Of a DNA stretch of 64,000 nucleotides, positions 12,536 through 23,361 are shown one piece after another (positions within the stretch are counted from its first letter, which is position 1; each line of letters opens with the position of its first letter). Made by a program: the position numbers and the translations under genes. The notes beneath the pieces are model-generated. The model made no database searches, was not told the DNA's origin, and was given only the letters and a program-made list of their open reading frames with translations. The DNA comes from Wolfiporia cocos (taxonomy: Eukaryota; Basidiomycota; Agaricomycetes; Polyporales; Phaeolaceae). The DNA is taken from NCBI GenBank assembly GCA_029448655.1, contig JACCLO010000001.1, positions 2,418,001 through 2,482,000 on the forward strand. The letters are read 5' to 3'.

Positions 12536-13312
12536 AATCAGCCACCAGATGCCAGGCCTGATGGTCTACCATGGGCCAGAATATATTGACTCAGGTATTA
12601 TATTGGGGAAAATTGCAGAGACTGATGATAGCTACAGGGCACTCGAGGTACAGCAAATTGGGATTTAATTGGTGCACGTGAATACAATACACAGTAGAAT
12701 CTCGCTACACCACACGCTACACCTATATGCGCACCTCGCCGATCTCATTCGCCAGTCCACGTGATCGAGCTCGATGACACCACCCCATCCGCGCCACACC
12801 CCATCCACGCTCACACCGCCGACCTTATTCCTGAGCCCGGCTGTGCCCATCTGCATGAGCACAATGCCCCAGTCCTTGCGGCCCCACTTCCCCCAGACCG
12901 CCCATCCATTGTCGTCACCGTCGTCGCCGTCGCCACTGTTGGAAGTTGACGCGCTCGGTGCGCGATGGTGCGATCAGAGTCACACATCAATCAGAGTCAA
13001 TAGGCGGAAATGGCGGGCATGGTGGGAGTCGGGGGGCTGATAATCAGCGCGGTATGGGCAGATGAGTCACCGTTATTATAAAATGGGACGGATTGTACGT
13101 ACCTACACCATGCGTTTGTAACTCAGACGAAGTCCCTGGAGTCTGAAAGGGAGCGCGTAGCCTCACGAGCGGGCGCCTTCCCGTGAATTTTGACACCAAC
13201 GCACCCCATACTTTGTGGCTGATCTCAGTATCACAATGTCTCGCAATTACTGGTCAACTTACCTGTCTTCTACTCATTCTCATCCTCACACATCCTCGTC
13301 AGCCTGGGCAGC

Positions 13313-14056
13313 ATGTCAGTTCCAGCAGAGAAGATTTCGAAGTTTCCCCTACTGGAAGAGGGGAATTACGCCGAATGGTTGATTTGCATGGAGGCCAAAT
13401 TGATTCGGAGGGACCTGTGGGACGTCATCATGATCGAGGAACAACCGCCGTCGGATTTGTCAGCAGCGAAGCAGGCAGAGTGGCTGGAGAAGAAAAAGGA
13501 CACGCAAGACACTGCGGAGATGTGAGCGCAAGCCACCTGGGAGGACCGGGACTCACCTCAAGTGGTCCTCGGGCGAGGCTGGGTTGGGTGAGGACGACAG
13601 CGTGCAAGAGCATGCACGAGGCGCTGGGCCGAATAGGGGCGGGGCGCAGGGATACAGGAGCCGAGGCGGGGGCGCGCTGCGAGCCGGGCTGCGGATTGGG
13701 CAGCGAAATCGCATGGTGGCCGAGACGAGGCGGTGGCCTGACCGGGCCGGGTTGGGCGGCGAAACGCGCAGGTGGTTACGGCGATGCGAGCCGGGTGGTT
13801 AGACGAAATCGCGGGCGGAGCGCGCGGGCGGGATGTGGAACAGGGCGTCAGGTAGCGGGGAGTGTGGACACTGGTTGCGAAGACATGGGGCGGCAAGGCA
13901 GGGGGCGCTGACAAGCGCACTTGTTTTCGGTGCGGGAAAGAGGGGCACATTCGGGCAAACTGCCCGGGTAAGTCAGAAAAGGTGGAGGAGGGAGAGAGGG
14001 ACGAGGAGGCGCACTTTGTACCGCGAGGGGATGCGCGGGATAGCAAGTACAACTGA
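13313..14056 (+). pseudogene. Ty1/copia-type Gag remnant
   Basis: 13313-13525 encodes a Gag N-terminal segment of copia type (KFPLLEEGNYAEWLICMEAK, RRDLWDVI), and 13862-14056 encodes a zinc knuckle CFRCGKEGHIRANC (CX2CX4HX4C). Between them is a GC-rich block related to the repeat at 10.8-11.1 kb and 52.3-52.6 kb that shifts and closes the frame. That block starts ATGTGAGCGC and could be an intron-like or inserted segment. No protease, integrase or RT follows, so this is a fragment. Gag would package element RNA; here it is surely non-functional. Confidence 0.7.
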
Positions 14057-14279
14057 CGACAACGAACGCCGTGGGCCGTGCGGGATAGAAAGTGCGAGCA
14101 CAAGCCTCCAGACGGACCGCGGAGCCAGCCAACGAGGGCGGTGTGGAAACGGATGGATACGGGGGGCTCGAACAAGAAAAAGTGGAAGATGTATGCGTGT
14201 GCCAATTTGCCATGAGCGTGTTTATGTGTGACTTGGGAATAAAGTTGAAGAGGCGACAGAATGAGTGAAAAAACCTAAA

Positions 14280-15600
14280 CGAAGCCACTGACACAAAATG
14301 ACGTTAGACATAGTAATTCTGCCAATCTAGGTAACAATATTACCATAACGGGATTGTGGCTGACGAGCAATGTGAAAGAACAGGAGCTGTGTTATCGGCA
14401 CTATATTACATCAGCCTTGAGGCACCTCACGACAATTCTATACCAGTCTGATGATTAGTTTACCAGTCTGGTGATTAATTTCCCAGTCACACGTTGAGTT
14501 TGACTGACGCTGATAAGATACCTTCAGAGTGGCGATTGAATGCCACTCTGCTGTCGATCTTATCAGCGCTTATCTACAGAGATCATATCCTTCCCCGATT
14601 GGCAAGTACCTCCAGCACAGATAAATCACCTCCAGCACTGGTAAGTCATCTCGCGTTTTGCTGATGCGTGTGCCACAGCCCTGCTGGCGGGATTTTCGTA
14701 TATCTACGCACCAAATCCACACACAGATAAAAGTGCTGCTCTTGTCATTCAAATATTGAACTGCAGGAAGCTTGCACTGTCGACGGCCTCTTCTTCAACG
14801 AAGATTATAAATAATGCAATAAGCAGAAAATAGTATCATCTCGTCTTTTCTTGCACTTCCTGTTGCGGCTTTATCATCGCTCTCGCCCGTCCTGTTCTCA
14901 ATAGGATCAGATCCTCCCACGTAACTAGCGGCGGCCAAGCTTCTGGATCTGAAGGTCGTCTACTAGGAGGGCCCCTGCATCAGGTGGTATGGCACCATGG
15001 ATGAACGCCTGAACAGGTCGAACTTTCTAAGTCGCGAGTCGACACTGACAATAGCTTGAAGGTCCCGGTCAGATTCGGAGTGGCTCCTGCTCTGCAATCC
15101 CGCTCGATCATGCGGGAATGACATACGTTGCTCCGCGCTATAAATCCACAGGCGGTTCGCTTCGATAGAGCGAAAATCACGTTGTACAGCGCAGGGATTG
15201 CCAACATATATACACTGCTGAAGTGTTACTCGCGCTACTCGAGTCAACTGGCGTTCGGCCACCACAAACGCTGCTCATGCCTTGGTGGTGTTCGTGGCTG
15301 CAGTGTGTACCTGATGCCTTAGCGTAGCGAGGAGTCGTGTTAGAACGCTGCACAAGTGAGTTTGCATGCGGCAGTGCAAAACCGCTACGAGCGATTGTGA
15401 CAGCCTGGGGAGGGGTAACTACGCGCAAAAGCACGGACTATCATGTCCCACCATGCGTGGTATGGCGTAGTTCGTGCATTTGCGAAATCCGCCTCTTCGG
15501 AGTTGCGATCCTAAAGGAGAATGCAATGTTGTATTCGACAACGCATTCGAGCAGAACGTACACTCCTGAGCACATACCAGGATCAATTCGCCAAAAGCTA
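14280..15600. other. Intergenic; one long hairpin
   Basis: No coding sequence supported. At 14509-14567 an inverted repeat (GCTGATAAGAT..ATCTTATCAGC, with inner AGAGTGGC..GCCACTCT) forms a strong hairpin. The gypsy LTRs have a hairpin of the same kind (GATAGATGGCG.. / ..CCGCCAT..CTATC), so this could be part of a decayed LTR, but I could not set borders. Confidence 0.4.
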
Positions 15601-15608
15601 CTCTGCCC

Positions 15609-16841
15609 TCAAGTCCTCCTTCCTCTCGCTGCCCCGCCTGCAGGCAGCTTGCGTCTCCGGAACAGGCTGCCTCCCGATGGCGGCGCCTCCATCGCGGGCG
15701 CGGGCGAAGGCTCCTCTGCCTTCACGCTAGGCCCCGCGGGCTGCTCTGTCTTCACAGCTCCAGCGGGCTCATCCGACTTTGCAGGTTCAGTGGACTCCCG
15801 CTTGATTGGTGCGTCGAGTGGCACGTTCGACGACTCTTCCTTGACCTGAAGTACTGATTCCTGCTCCGCCTCTTCCGCCCCCACCTCCTGCTTCACATCG
15901 CCCTGTTCGCCCTCGCCAGCTGCCTCGCCCGTTTGCGCCCCGCTGCCTCCACTCTCCCCCGGCCGCCTCCATCCTCTAGCAGACCACTTCGGCCTCTCAA
16001 TCGCACCCGCGGACGCCACCACATCCGCTCCCGCCTCACCCGCCGGTACACTTGGACCGAAACCAGCACCGCTCCCGCCCTCCGCCTTCTCCTCCGCCTT
16101 CTCCTCTCGCTTCTTTACTTTGATAGGAATCACACCCGGGTCATATATCTCCCCCAGCCCCGCGTTGACCGTCCTCCGCTTCAGCCTGAACCGCCGCGCG
16201 TCGTCATCGTCGTCATCTTGCACCGTCTCTGCGGGGCGCTTCTGTCCCACCTCTGGCTTCACGTCCTCTCCCTGCTCTTCCTCCTCTTGCGTGGCGAGAG
16301 GAGGCGGGGTAGGCGACGCGACGACTTCCCACGTGCCGACGACGCCCTGCGTCCGGCGGCGCTCTGCCTCAGCCTGCGCCCGCTCCGCGTCGGGGTCGGT
16401 GAACCCCAGCGATGCGGCGGTCGAGTAGTTCGCGTACGGGTCAGACGGGCGCGGGGCGGGCCTGGCGGAGGGGCGTGCAGTAGAGGAAGAAGAAGGAGAA
16501 GAGGCGGCGACAGCGCTGCTGCTCCCGGGCCTGACGAGCCCCGCACCGACGTCGCGCGCAAACGCCGCGTTTGCGGCCTATGCGTACCGGTCAGTATCAG
16601 CACAAGCGGGGAGCATACAGGGACGGCGCACCTGCTCGACGCGCGCCATTTCGCGGCGCTCCTCCTCGCGGTCGTGCTTGCGGCGCTCACCCTCCTTGTA
16701 GAGCCCGCGCACGAAGCGCTCGACGTTGCCCTTGTGCCGCAGGCCGCCCTCGTGCTGCCGCCGCGAGGGCACGTCGTCCGCAATGTAGATATTGCAGTAC
16801 TTACAGAAGTACCTCTTGTGCGAGACCCAGTATTCTGACAT
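15609..16841 (-). CDS. WBP4/FBP21-like U1-type zinc-finger protein (spliceosome-associated)
   Basis: Two exons: 16841-16632 (70 codons) and 16577-15609, joined in phase 0 across a 54-bp intron (GTGCGC..CATAG), giving about 392 residues. The N-terminus MSEYWVSHKRYFCKYCNIYI, followed by IADDVPSRRQHEGGLRHK, is a U1-type C2H2 zinc finger (C13, C16, H29, H36 by count) followed by a basic helix (RFVRGLYKEGERRKHDREEE), as in WBP4/FBP21, which binds splicing components. The middle has SDPYANYSTAASLGF and TWEVV; the remainder is acidic and Lys/Glu-rich and ends LFRRRKLPAGGAARGRRT. Typical WW domains are not evident, as is common in fungal homologues. The gene is GC-rich and CpG-rich, unlike the surrounding repeats, and looks intact. 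Confidence 0.85.
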
Positions 16842-17017
16842 TGTCGCGGTGCCCGAGTCGAGTGTCGGGCGGTAGGTGTGCGGGGCAGACTGAGAGTAGT
16901 GGCGGCGCCTTGTGCGGGCTGTATGATGGTGGGAGACGTGACACTGCTAGGCGTGACGAAGAGCGTGGCGTTATGTAGCCACTCCAAATTCAAATTGACC
17001 GGACTCATCACTTTAAT

Positions 17018-17122
17018 CCCCAGTGAAAGTACCTCATACCAGAATCTACCAATAGATAACAGGGGTTAAAATTGGACGGTAGAATAGCATGCGCTATCTC
17101 TTAGGCGCCCGGTAACATAGTA
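17018..17122 (+). mobile_element. Left part of a CCCAGTGAAAGTACC-type repeat split by insertions
   Basis: Matches, inverted, 12082-11970 (CCCAGTGAAAGTACCTCATA.. to ..GGCGCCCGGTAACATAG). The repeat resumes at 24262 (GTAGCTACTGTAAGATGCC). The unbroken copy near 11960-11990 reads GTAACATAG-TA-GTAGCTACTG, so all of 17123-24259 is inserted DNA. Confidence 0.8.
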
Positions 17123-19764
17123 AGATAGACCTAAGTCATACTCAACCAGGGGTGTCACATCATGACAATCACGTGTGGTAGACTTGTCTATTACATAATA
17201 TGCAGCTTACAAAAACATAGTATATCCGTTGTCCTTGCATGGAAGTATCCAATTTATGTTACATTGTCTAGCTCGGCCAGGACACCTTCTGGGATCACTC
17301 TGTGACCGTGGTATTTTTTCGCCGCCCAAGCTGCTTGTGAGCCAGAGAGTCCCTTACGGTATGCGTCCATAAATCTCTGCGAACGTGTATAGAACCTATG
17401 CAAATGTCAATAATTAACATCACGATAAAATTCGACAGTATAGCATACCTTCGAATGCTCGCCAGAGTCACCAAGTTGAGTGCCGCAACTACGTTCCGTT
17501 CTACGGCAGCGTCCGTAGATGACGGTGGGAACTTCCGGTATTCCCTCTTCGCAAAACCCCAGCACTGCTCGATGCAATTGAGCTCACAGTGGAACTTCGG
17601 CAGGAAGAGTAGCTGGAAACCATTGGCTTTGCAATGAGTCTCCAGAGCTGTTTCAACATCTGTGAAGTCTGGCTGACCATAGAGTAGGCGACGGCAGCAG
17701 CATGACGCCGAGTTTGGTGGACACTTGAAGCTCTTGCATTCCGCCCGCAATCTCTCGATGGTGACAGGATCAAAACCACGCTCGATCAAGATCTCGACCA
17801 TTCCCTTGAAGGCACCTGCGCGTGGATGGTTAGATGCAAAATATAGTCTGTCCATTAGGTAAGCGAGCATCTGCCATCTGGACTCTTTGTTTCAACAGCT
17901 TGCCATCAGAGCCATACACTGGTCTTCCATTTGGACTGAGGACATTAACGTCAACACCGAATATAGGATTGCCTGATTGAGTGGGGAACTTCGGCATGTG
18001 TCTTGCAGAAAGTGCATCAGACGCTCGTTTGAGGTGAGTTGGGGCATTGTCGAAGATGAATACATGATTTTCGCTGGAATAGTGGTGCCGCAGAATATCC
18101 ATCGCTTTTGAAACATGCTTCAAAATGTCTTCATTGGTGAAATAGCCATCCTTGTTCTTCCCTGCGTGGAAGAGGACACAGGTACTCTCTGTCCCATCAG
18201 GTGATCGAAGCCATCCATAGTCTGCAGACACAAAGTCTGCGACCATTAGTGAGTTCCCTTCTCCCTTGGGTTTTGGCACCACTCGTTCTGACTTGTGGAC
18301 CCACCGCACCTTCCTTCGATCGTTCGCATAGAATGTAGACTCGTCATGCCACCAATAGACGGTGTGGCATTGGTGTGGAGAAATCCCAGATCGCTGAACC
18401 TCAACACCGTTCTCCCATGTGCGTGTTGTTGTATCCAATTTGGCAAGTGTAGGAAGGAAATGGTTCTGGCGGTATGAAACAACGTCTTCACGCTCGTGAC
18501 CGTCAATGAACTGACCACACGGTGATTTTGTCCATCGATAATCAAGATTATGCATCCACAGCTGTGCTGTCGACAGGGCTATGGTTGAGTCAAGGCCAAA
18601 TTGACTCTGAATATCGGGGACTGCAAGGTATTCAACGATATCAAGAGCGCGCACATATTTTCCGATGCTCTGTAGGTGCATGAGCAGGTCTTCCTTCAGT
18701 ACATCATCCTTCAACAATGATGAGGCCCAGGTTCCATAGTTGGAATATGGGAGAGCATGTCGATCAGTGATGAAGGCTCTGGTCCAGCGACGTAAGGTTT
18801 GTGCTTTGTTTGTGCCGTGCTCATATGCCCTAGCGACTCCACATGATGACTCGATCCAAGCATGTGGTGTCTGACTGATAAACTCCCACAGGAGCATACG
18901 GATCATCTCCATATGATGCTGGAGCTGATCACTGCCAAGAAAGGGTCTATATCCAATGCCAGATTTACGGCGAGGTCGAAGTAGGGATTGAATGTCTCGG
19001 TGAGCGGAACATGCGTCATCAACGGATGGTGGTTGTGAATCCTTCCATTTTGGTGATAGAGTAGGAGTGGGCAGATAAGAACTGCTAGTATCAACACATT
19101 GAGATGTATGCATCATAACATGAGAGTCTGAGACTGTTACAGCAGAGCTAGTTGCTGCAGATTGCACTATCTCGGCTAGCATCTGTGAGCTGTGCTTGAG
19201 CACCTGCTGTGGTGTCATCCTTGGGGGCCCATATGTCTCAGAATGTGCTTTTGGTGATTTAGCAATGGCCTCTAGAGACTGCGTGTTGGGAGGCACAATC
19301 TGTCCGAGAAAATACATGTCAGGTACAGCGGCATTTACAGATAGAACGTACATTTTCTTTGGCAGTGTCTGAGCAACTAGTTAGCCTGCGAGCCTTCTTA
19401 ACAGCATACTGACCAAGATTTGAGATTGAGTTGGCCTTGCGACGTTTAATTCCAGCCATAGATGTCTGGGTGTTGAGAACATATGTTCGATCAATGAATC
19501 ATACATGTGGCTGTGCGATGCTGACTAATTCAATGGGTCGGCCATATAAACAGCCACATAAGAAGGGATTGATATACTTTATCAGAAATCAAAAACCTGA
19601 GAATCTTCAACTTTTGTGTTTACAAGAGATCTCAGGTTTTAGATTTTGCTCGAATGGTCTTTGAACATTGTTATGTCAAATGCAAGTTGCCCACTCCGCC
19701 AAACTTGCCTCGGCGTGACAGACTTTGGTCATGTGACATGGTTGAGTATGGTTTGGGCATATCT
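17123..19764 (-). mobile_element. TA-flanked DNA transposon with DDE transposase (train element 1)
   Basis: Ends: AGATAGACCTAAGTCATACT at left and, inverted at right, AGATATGCCCAAACCATACT; both continue CAACC and then a GTCACAT..GAC-like stretch, so the terminal repeats run about 40 bp with mismatches. Flanked by TA at 17121-17122 and 19765-19766. It contains one transposase gene on the minus strand. TA duplication and a DDE_3-like enzyme place it in the IS630-Tc1-mariner superfamily. Confidence 0.8.
17254..19459 (-). pseudogene. IS630/Tc1/mariner-like DDE transposase, probably frameshifted
   Basis: Large basidiomycete transposase family. Start at 19459 (MAGIKRRKANSISNLGQYA); an intron probably lies between about 19320 and 19410 because the main frame is open from 19353. 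Catalytic core: WWHDESTFYANDRRKVRWVH (first Asp), HVFIFDNAPTHLKRASDALS (second Asp), and FLPKFHCELNCIEQCWGFAK (Glu), the D..DN..E pattern of DDE_3. Last exon 17374-17254 (RFMDAYRKG, QAAWAAKKYHGHR) follows an intron (GTATGC at 17448). The reading frame slips by one near 17850-17870 (LPNGQT / LYFASNHP), so the copy is likely dead unless this is a sequencing error or an unrecognised intron. It would cut and join element ends at TA sites. Confidence 0.8.
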
Positions 19765-19766
19765 TA

Positions 19767-20696
19767 AGATAGTCCTCATACAAACTCATCAAATGTTCCA
19801 ATACGTGACTGTTACGTGACATAGTCGTTACACTTCCAAATTGGCCCATCACGTAGGAGTTATCGGTCAAGCGCTGTTCTCATTTCGCGCATTAGTCCAA
19901 GCGCTTGCCCGTATCGCCACTTCCCATCTGTACGACACCGTCTATTCAGTTAGCAGCATGTATACTTCAATAAAGCTTAATGATGCCTACAATCAACAAA
20001 GCCACGATGGAGGGTGTGCGTGGACGAATTTCGCCAAGATGTTATCCGGCAAAACACGATGTCCATGATACTTTTTGTTGGCCCATGCCGCCTGTCGTCC
20101 ATCTAGTCCTCGATGGTAAGCATCCATGAAGCGCAGCAAGCAGTTATAGTATCTATATAGCACAACTAAATTACAGTACATCTGCTGCCTTTGACAATTA
20201 AACGGGTGGATTGTAGCTTGCCAACATATCCTGAGGCAGCCGGTGTCCCTGTTTAGCTGCCGGAGCAACCTAGGACTACCGTCAATGTCATTGGTCGGTA
20301 TTAATGGTCCAACTCACATTCTCCTTACCCCAATCATTATTTCCGGACATGCTCGTTCCAAGCTTGAGTGCGCCCCTAGATTTCTAAGTTGAATAGACGT
20401 CGCCTAGGCATGAGTGAGTGCCAGATGGCTCGGGCGGTGCTGAGGGTGATATTGATAAGACAATTTCAAATAGCTTATTTTGGCGTTGACTGTAGTCCCT
20501 CCTGTGTAAATGCTAAAGCAATTCAGCAAAGGCAAGGATCAGAAATCCGCCCGCAAGCAATTGTGCGGAATGCAATTTTCTACAAATCTGTGGTTTTCGA
20601 TTTCGGAGACTGTACTGCACAGAATTCGCATTAATTTTACAGTAAGTCTGTCACGTTGCTTAGTCATCCTTTGATGAGTTTGTATGCACACTATCT
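19767..20696. mobile_element. Non-autonomous TA-flanked element (train element 2)
   Basis: Ends AGATAGTCCTCATACAAACT (left) and, inverted at right, AGATAGTGTGCATACAAACT, both continuing CATCAAA. Flanked by TA at 19765-19766 and 20697-20698, each TA shared with the neighbouring element. It holds a truncated transposase tail and some AT-rich filler, so it looks like a deletion derivative of an autonomous relative. Confidence 0.8.
19993..20125 (-). pseudogene. Transposase C-terminal exon fragment
   Basis: Minus strand encodes RFMDAYHRGLDGRQAAWANK and KYHGHRVLP, homologous to the last exon of the transposase at 17254-17374. The upstream catalytic exons are missing. Confidence 0.75.
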
Positions 20697-21251
20697 TAAG
20701 ATAGGCGACATAAGGAACAGGCACCTTTATGTAAGCATCACATGATGCTTACTAAGCTGCCAAATCTGGCCACGATTTCTGGAAAAATTTGAGATAGCAT
20801 ATTTTGAGTAGCTCAAAATTACAGTACATACCATGCGGTCTGTTTCCGATGTTTTGCTCCTGAGTAGTGTGGTCATTACCAGTGAAATTGGAGCAAGTAT
20901 AAATCTCCAGCGCTCCATAAGCTTAGAGGCGCTGGACCTGAGCCCCAGTGAAAACTATGGTCAGGTGCCGTCAGTGCTGAGCGGGCTGAGCCACCCGAGT
21001 CAGGTACAACAAGTCTCAGCCAGTCTCATCAATTGATATTTCTGCCCGCTCAGACTGGCTCAGGTTCCGTCGACTCGTCGCGTTTTTAAGACTTTCTTCC
21101 TGTGTATATAAATGTAGATGAATAATATGCTCTAGCAGATTTAGCGAGCGCCTATCGAACTGGCAGTGGCATATGATGTCATGCATACTTGCTGTCTCGC
21201 TTCAGCTGGCTCCTCCTCCTTACTCTCATTTTACCTTGTCGCATCTTTGCT

Positions 21252-23361
21252 ATGGACCCAAGTATTAATCTCACAATGTTCCCTGCCCCTCAATCTGCCA
21301 GCACTTCTCATTCGCAATCAGTCATGCCAGATTCTTTTCAGAGCTTACCTCGTTCACGCACTTTTTCGGAAAGCTCAAGCGCGTTTTTCATGCCTACGTC
21401 TGCTTCCACTCTTCCTGATATCCGCTCACTTCCCAACCTCTCTATCGCATCCCCTAGCCCTTGTGTCACTCAGGGATTGCTGACGCCCATCAGTGCATCA
21501 GCTTCCTCAGCTACAGATTTGTTGGAAGAGCCGGGAGTTCCTCAACCATACAATGTCCATTCAGTAAGTCTCACTTCTAGTGTTCTTGAATTGTATATCC
21601 TCACTATGTGAAATAGCGTCAGACATCTGCTGCATACATGCATCTCAGCGATAGCCAAGGCATGTCAAGGTACAGCTCTGTCGAGCTGAATGGCTCTGAA
21701 TTGCAGAGGCTCTAGTCGGTGAACCTAATATACCTGACACTGCCTACCACTAACATTTTCTAGTGGTTTGGTAGAGGATCTCCACCGGCAATACAAAGTC
21801 ATGAATGATAGGATGATTGATAGGATGCTAGCTATTGAGTAAGTGTAGTACAGTTCTCTTCAATTTTGTTTTCCAATTTTCATACACATAGATCTGCATG
21901 TGCAAACACAGCAGCTTGTCTAGATAAGATCCTGCAGTCGCTCCCCTCAAAAGAAGCTTCCAGGGATGCTCTTCCGGCCCTGGCAAGTGTGCCGAACCTC
22001 CCACTCAACCGGAACGACTATCCCAATGTCAAATACTGGGAGCGTAGCGATTTTCTGTATACTCACTCCAGGAACAAGGGTGTTACTGACACCACCATTC
22101 AGTCTCATGAGCCCCGCAAGCCTAGCTCCAAATGGGCTTTTTATGAGACGGTGGATGGTCAAGAGCCCACGCGATTCCAGGTTGATGATGTGGGCAAGGG
22201 GGCGCGCGATATTTATAGATATTTGCGGAAGCAGGGACGTGTGCCTTCAACATGGGACAAGCACGTTGACATCACCACATGTACTGCATTCTGTGCTGAG
22301 ATGGAACGTCGCTTTCCCAATTTGCGCCTTTGCTCGAACTCGTGGAAAGCAAATGAAGTCGCCCTGCGTACCTATTCAAACTGGTACAATGACAATGTTG
22401 CTGAGAAGGGGCGTGCCGCGATCAGGGACGACACTCATGAAGATGCTTCGACCGTGCTCACACCATCTCTATCTGTTCCTGACAATGAGCAGGAGAATGT
22501 CCCCATCCGCCCAGCTCCGAAGCGTGCTTCTACAAGCCAAGATCCCGGCCCTCTTGCTAAGAGAGTCAGATCCATTGCTCATCGTAACCCATTGTGCGTG
22601 TTGTTTTTCTGCTCAGATAAGTTATACTAAATTTGCGTAGCACCGATATATCTTATGACAGGTTTTCATCAGCAACAACAGCTATCTTGGCCTCTGCGAC
22701 TGCGCCCTCAAATGCTCAGCTTATAAATGCAAGTACCTCTGGTTCAACTGTGCAAGCAGGCAGCAGGGACGAGTATAGGTCTGACAGAATTGGCGAGCAC
22801 AATGCAGGTGAGGACGGCCGTTGTGGTGCGGGTGGGGATGGCGAGCATGGCGGAGGTGGGGATGGCGAGCATGGTGGAGGTGGGGATGGCGGTGTGCAAG
22901 GGTCAGAGCGAGACAGCGCGCAAGGGGCAGAGCGAGATGGCACACAAGGTGCAGAGGAAGACAGTGTGCACAGGGTGGAACCAGATGGCGTGCAAGGAGC
23001 GGGGTGAGATGTCGTGCAAGGTGGGGAGAGAGACAGCACGCAAGGTGGGGAGGGAGACGGCGTGAAAGGTGGGGAGGGAGACGGTGCGCAAGGTGGGGAG
23101 GGAGACGGCATGCAGAGGGAGGCACAAGACAGCGTGCAAGGAGCAGAGCGAGATGTTGCGCAAGGAGCGGAGGGAGATGGCGTGCAAGGGGTGGAGGGAG
23201 ACAGCGGGCAGGGGGCAGAGGGAGACGGTGTGCAGGGGGCGGAGGGAGGCAGCGGACATGGGGCAGAACCAGAGGCCGAAGCCAGTACACCCACAACGAA
23301 AAGGGGTCGAGGACGCCTGGCTGCTGTCTTTGAGCCCGGAACAAAAGCGACGGCAAAGTAA
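21252..23361 (+). pseudogene. Uncharacterised transposon-borne protein, spliced, with repeat-rich C-terminus
   Basis: Several exons: from ATG 21252 (MDPSINLTMF, Ser-rich) to about 21561 (GTAAGT); short exons near 21620-21670 and 21765-21838; a main exon from 21893 (SACANTAACLDKILQSLP, YWERSDFLYTHSR, GARDIYRYLRKQGRVPSTW, CAEMERRFPNLRLCSNSWKA); and a last exon from about 22660 with degenerate Gly/Glu/Asp-rich repeats ending KRGRGRLAAVFEPGTKA. I recall similar basidiomycete proteins of unknown function with the RGxxPxxW..MExRFPxLxLCxNxWKA core; I can name no domain. A TGA at 23005-23007 breaks the final exon where sister repeats have CGA, so the long form is probably dead; an alternative upstream start at 21189 would add a signal-like hydrophobic stretch. 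Confidence 0.5.
22815..23265. repeat. Coding minisatellite, about 27-30 bp units
   Basis: Repeated GGAGGGAGACGGCGTGCAAG-like units, read in the gene frame as variations on GVQGAEGD / GAERD. Because units are multiples of three, all three frames and the opposite strand stay open over long stretches, which explains several spurious ORFs here. Confidence 0.8.

Noticed and set aside
15933..16838. 301-codon plus-strand ORF opposite the WBP4-like gene
   Set aside because: It is the antisense of a GC-rich, Lys/Glu/Ala-rich coding region; the minus-strand product has a recognisable zinc finger and proper intron, and this one is Arg/Leu/Pro-rich with no motif.
21189..21251. Signal peptide on the transposon-borne protein (MLSRFSWLLLL..)
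   Set aside because: Would need the upstream ATG; the Ser-rich start at 21252 is more like a nuclear or cytoplasmic protein, and the C-terminal KRGRGR tail argues against secretion. Left open.
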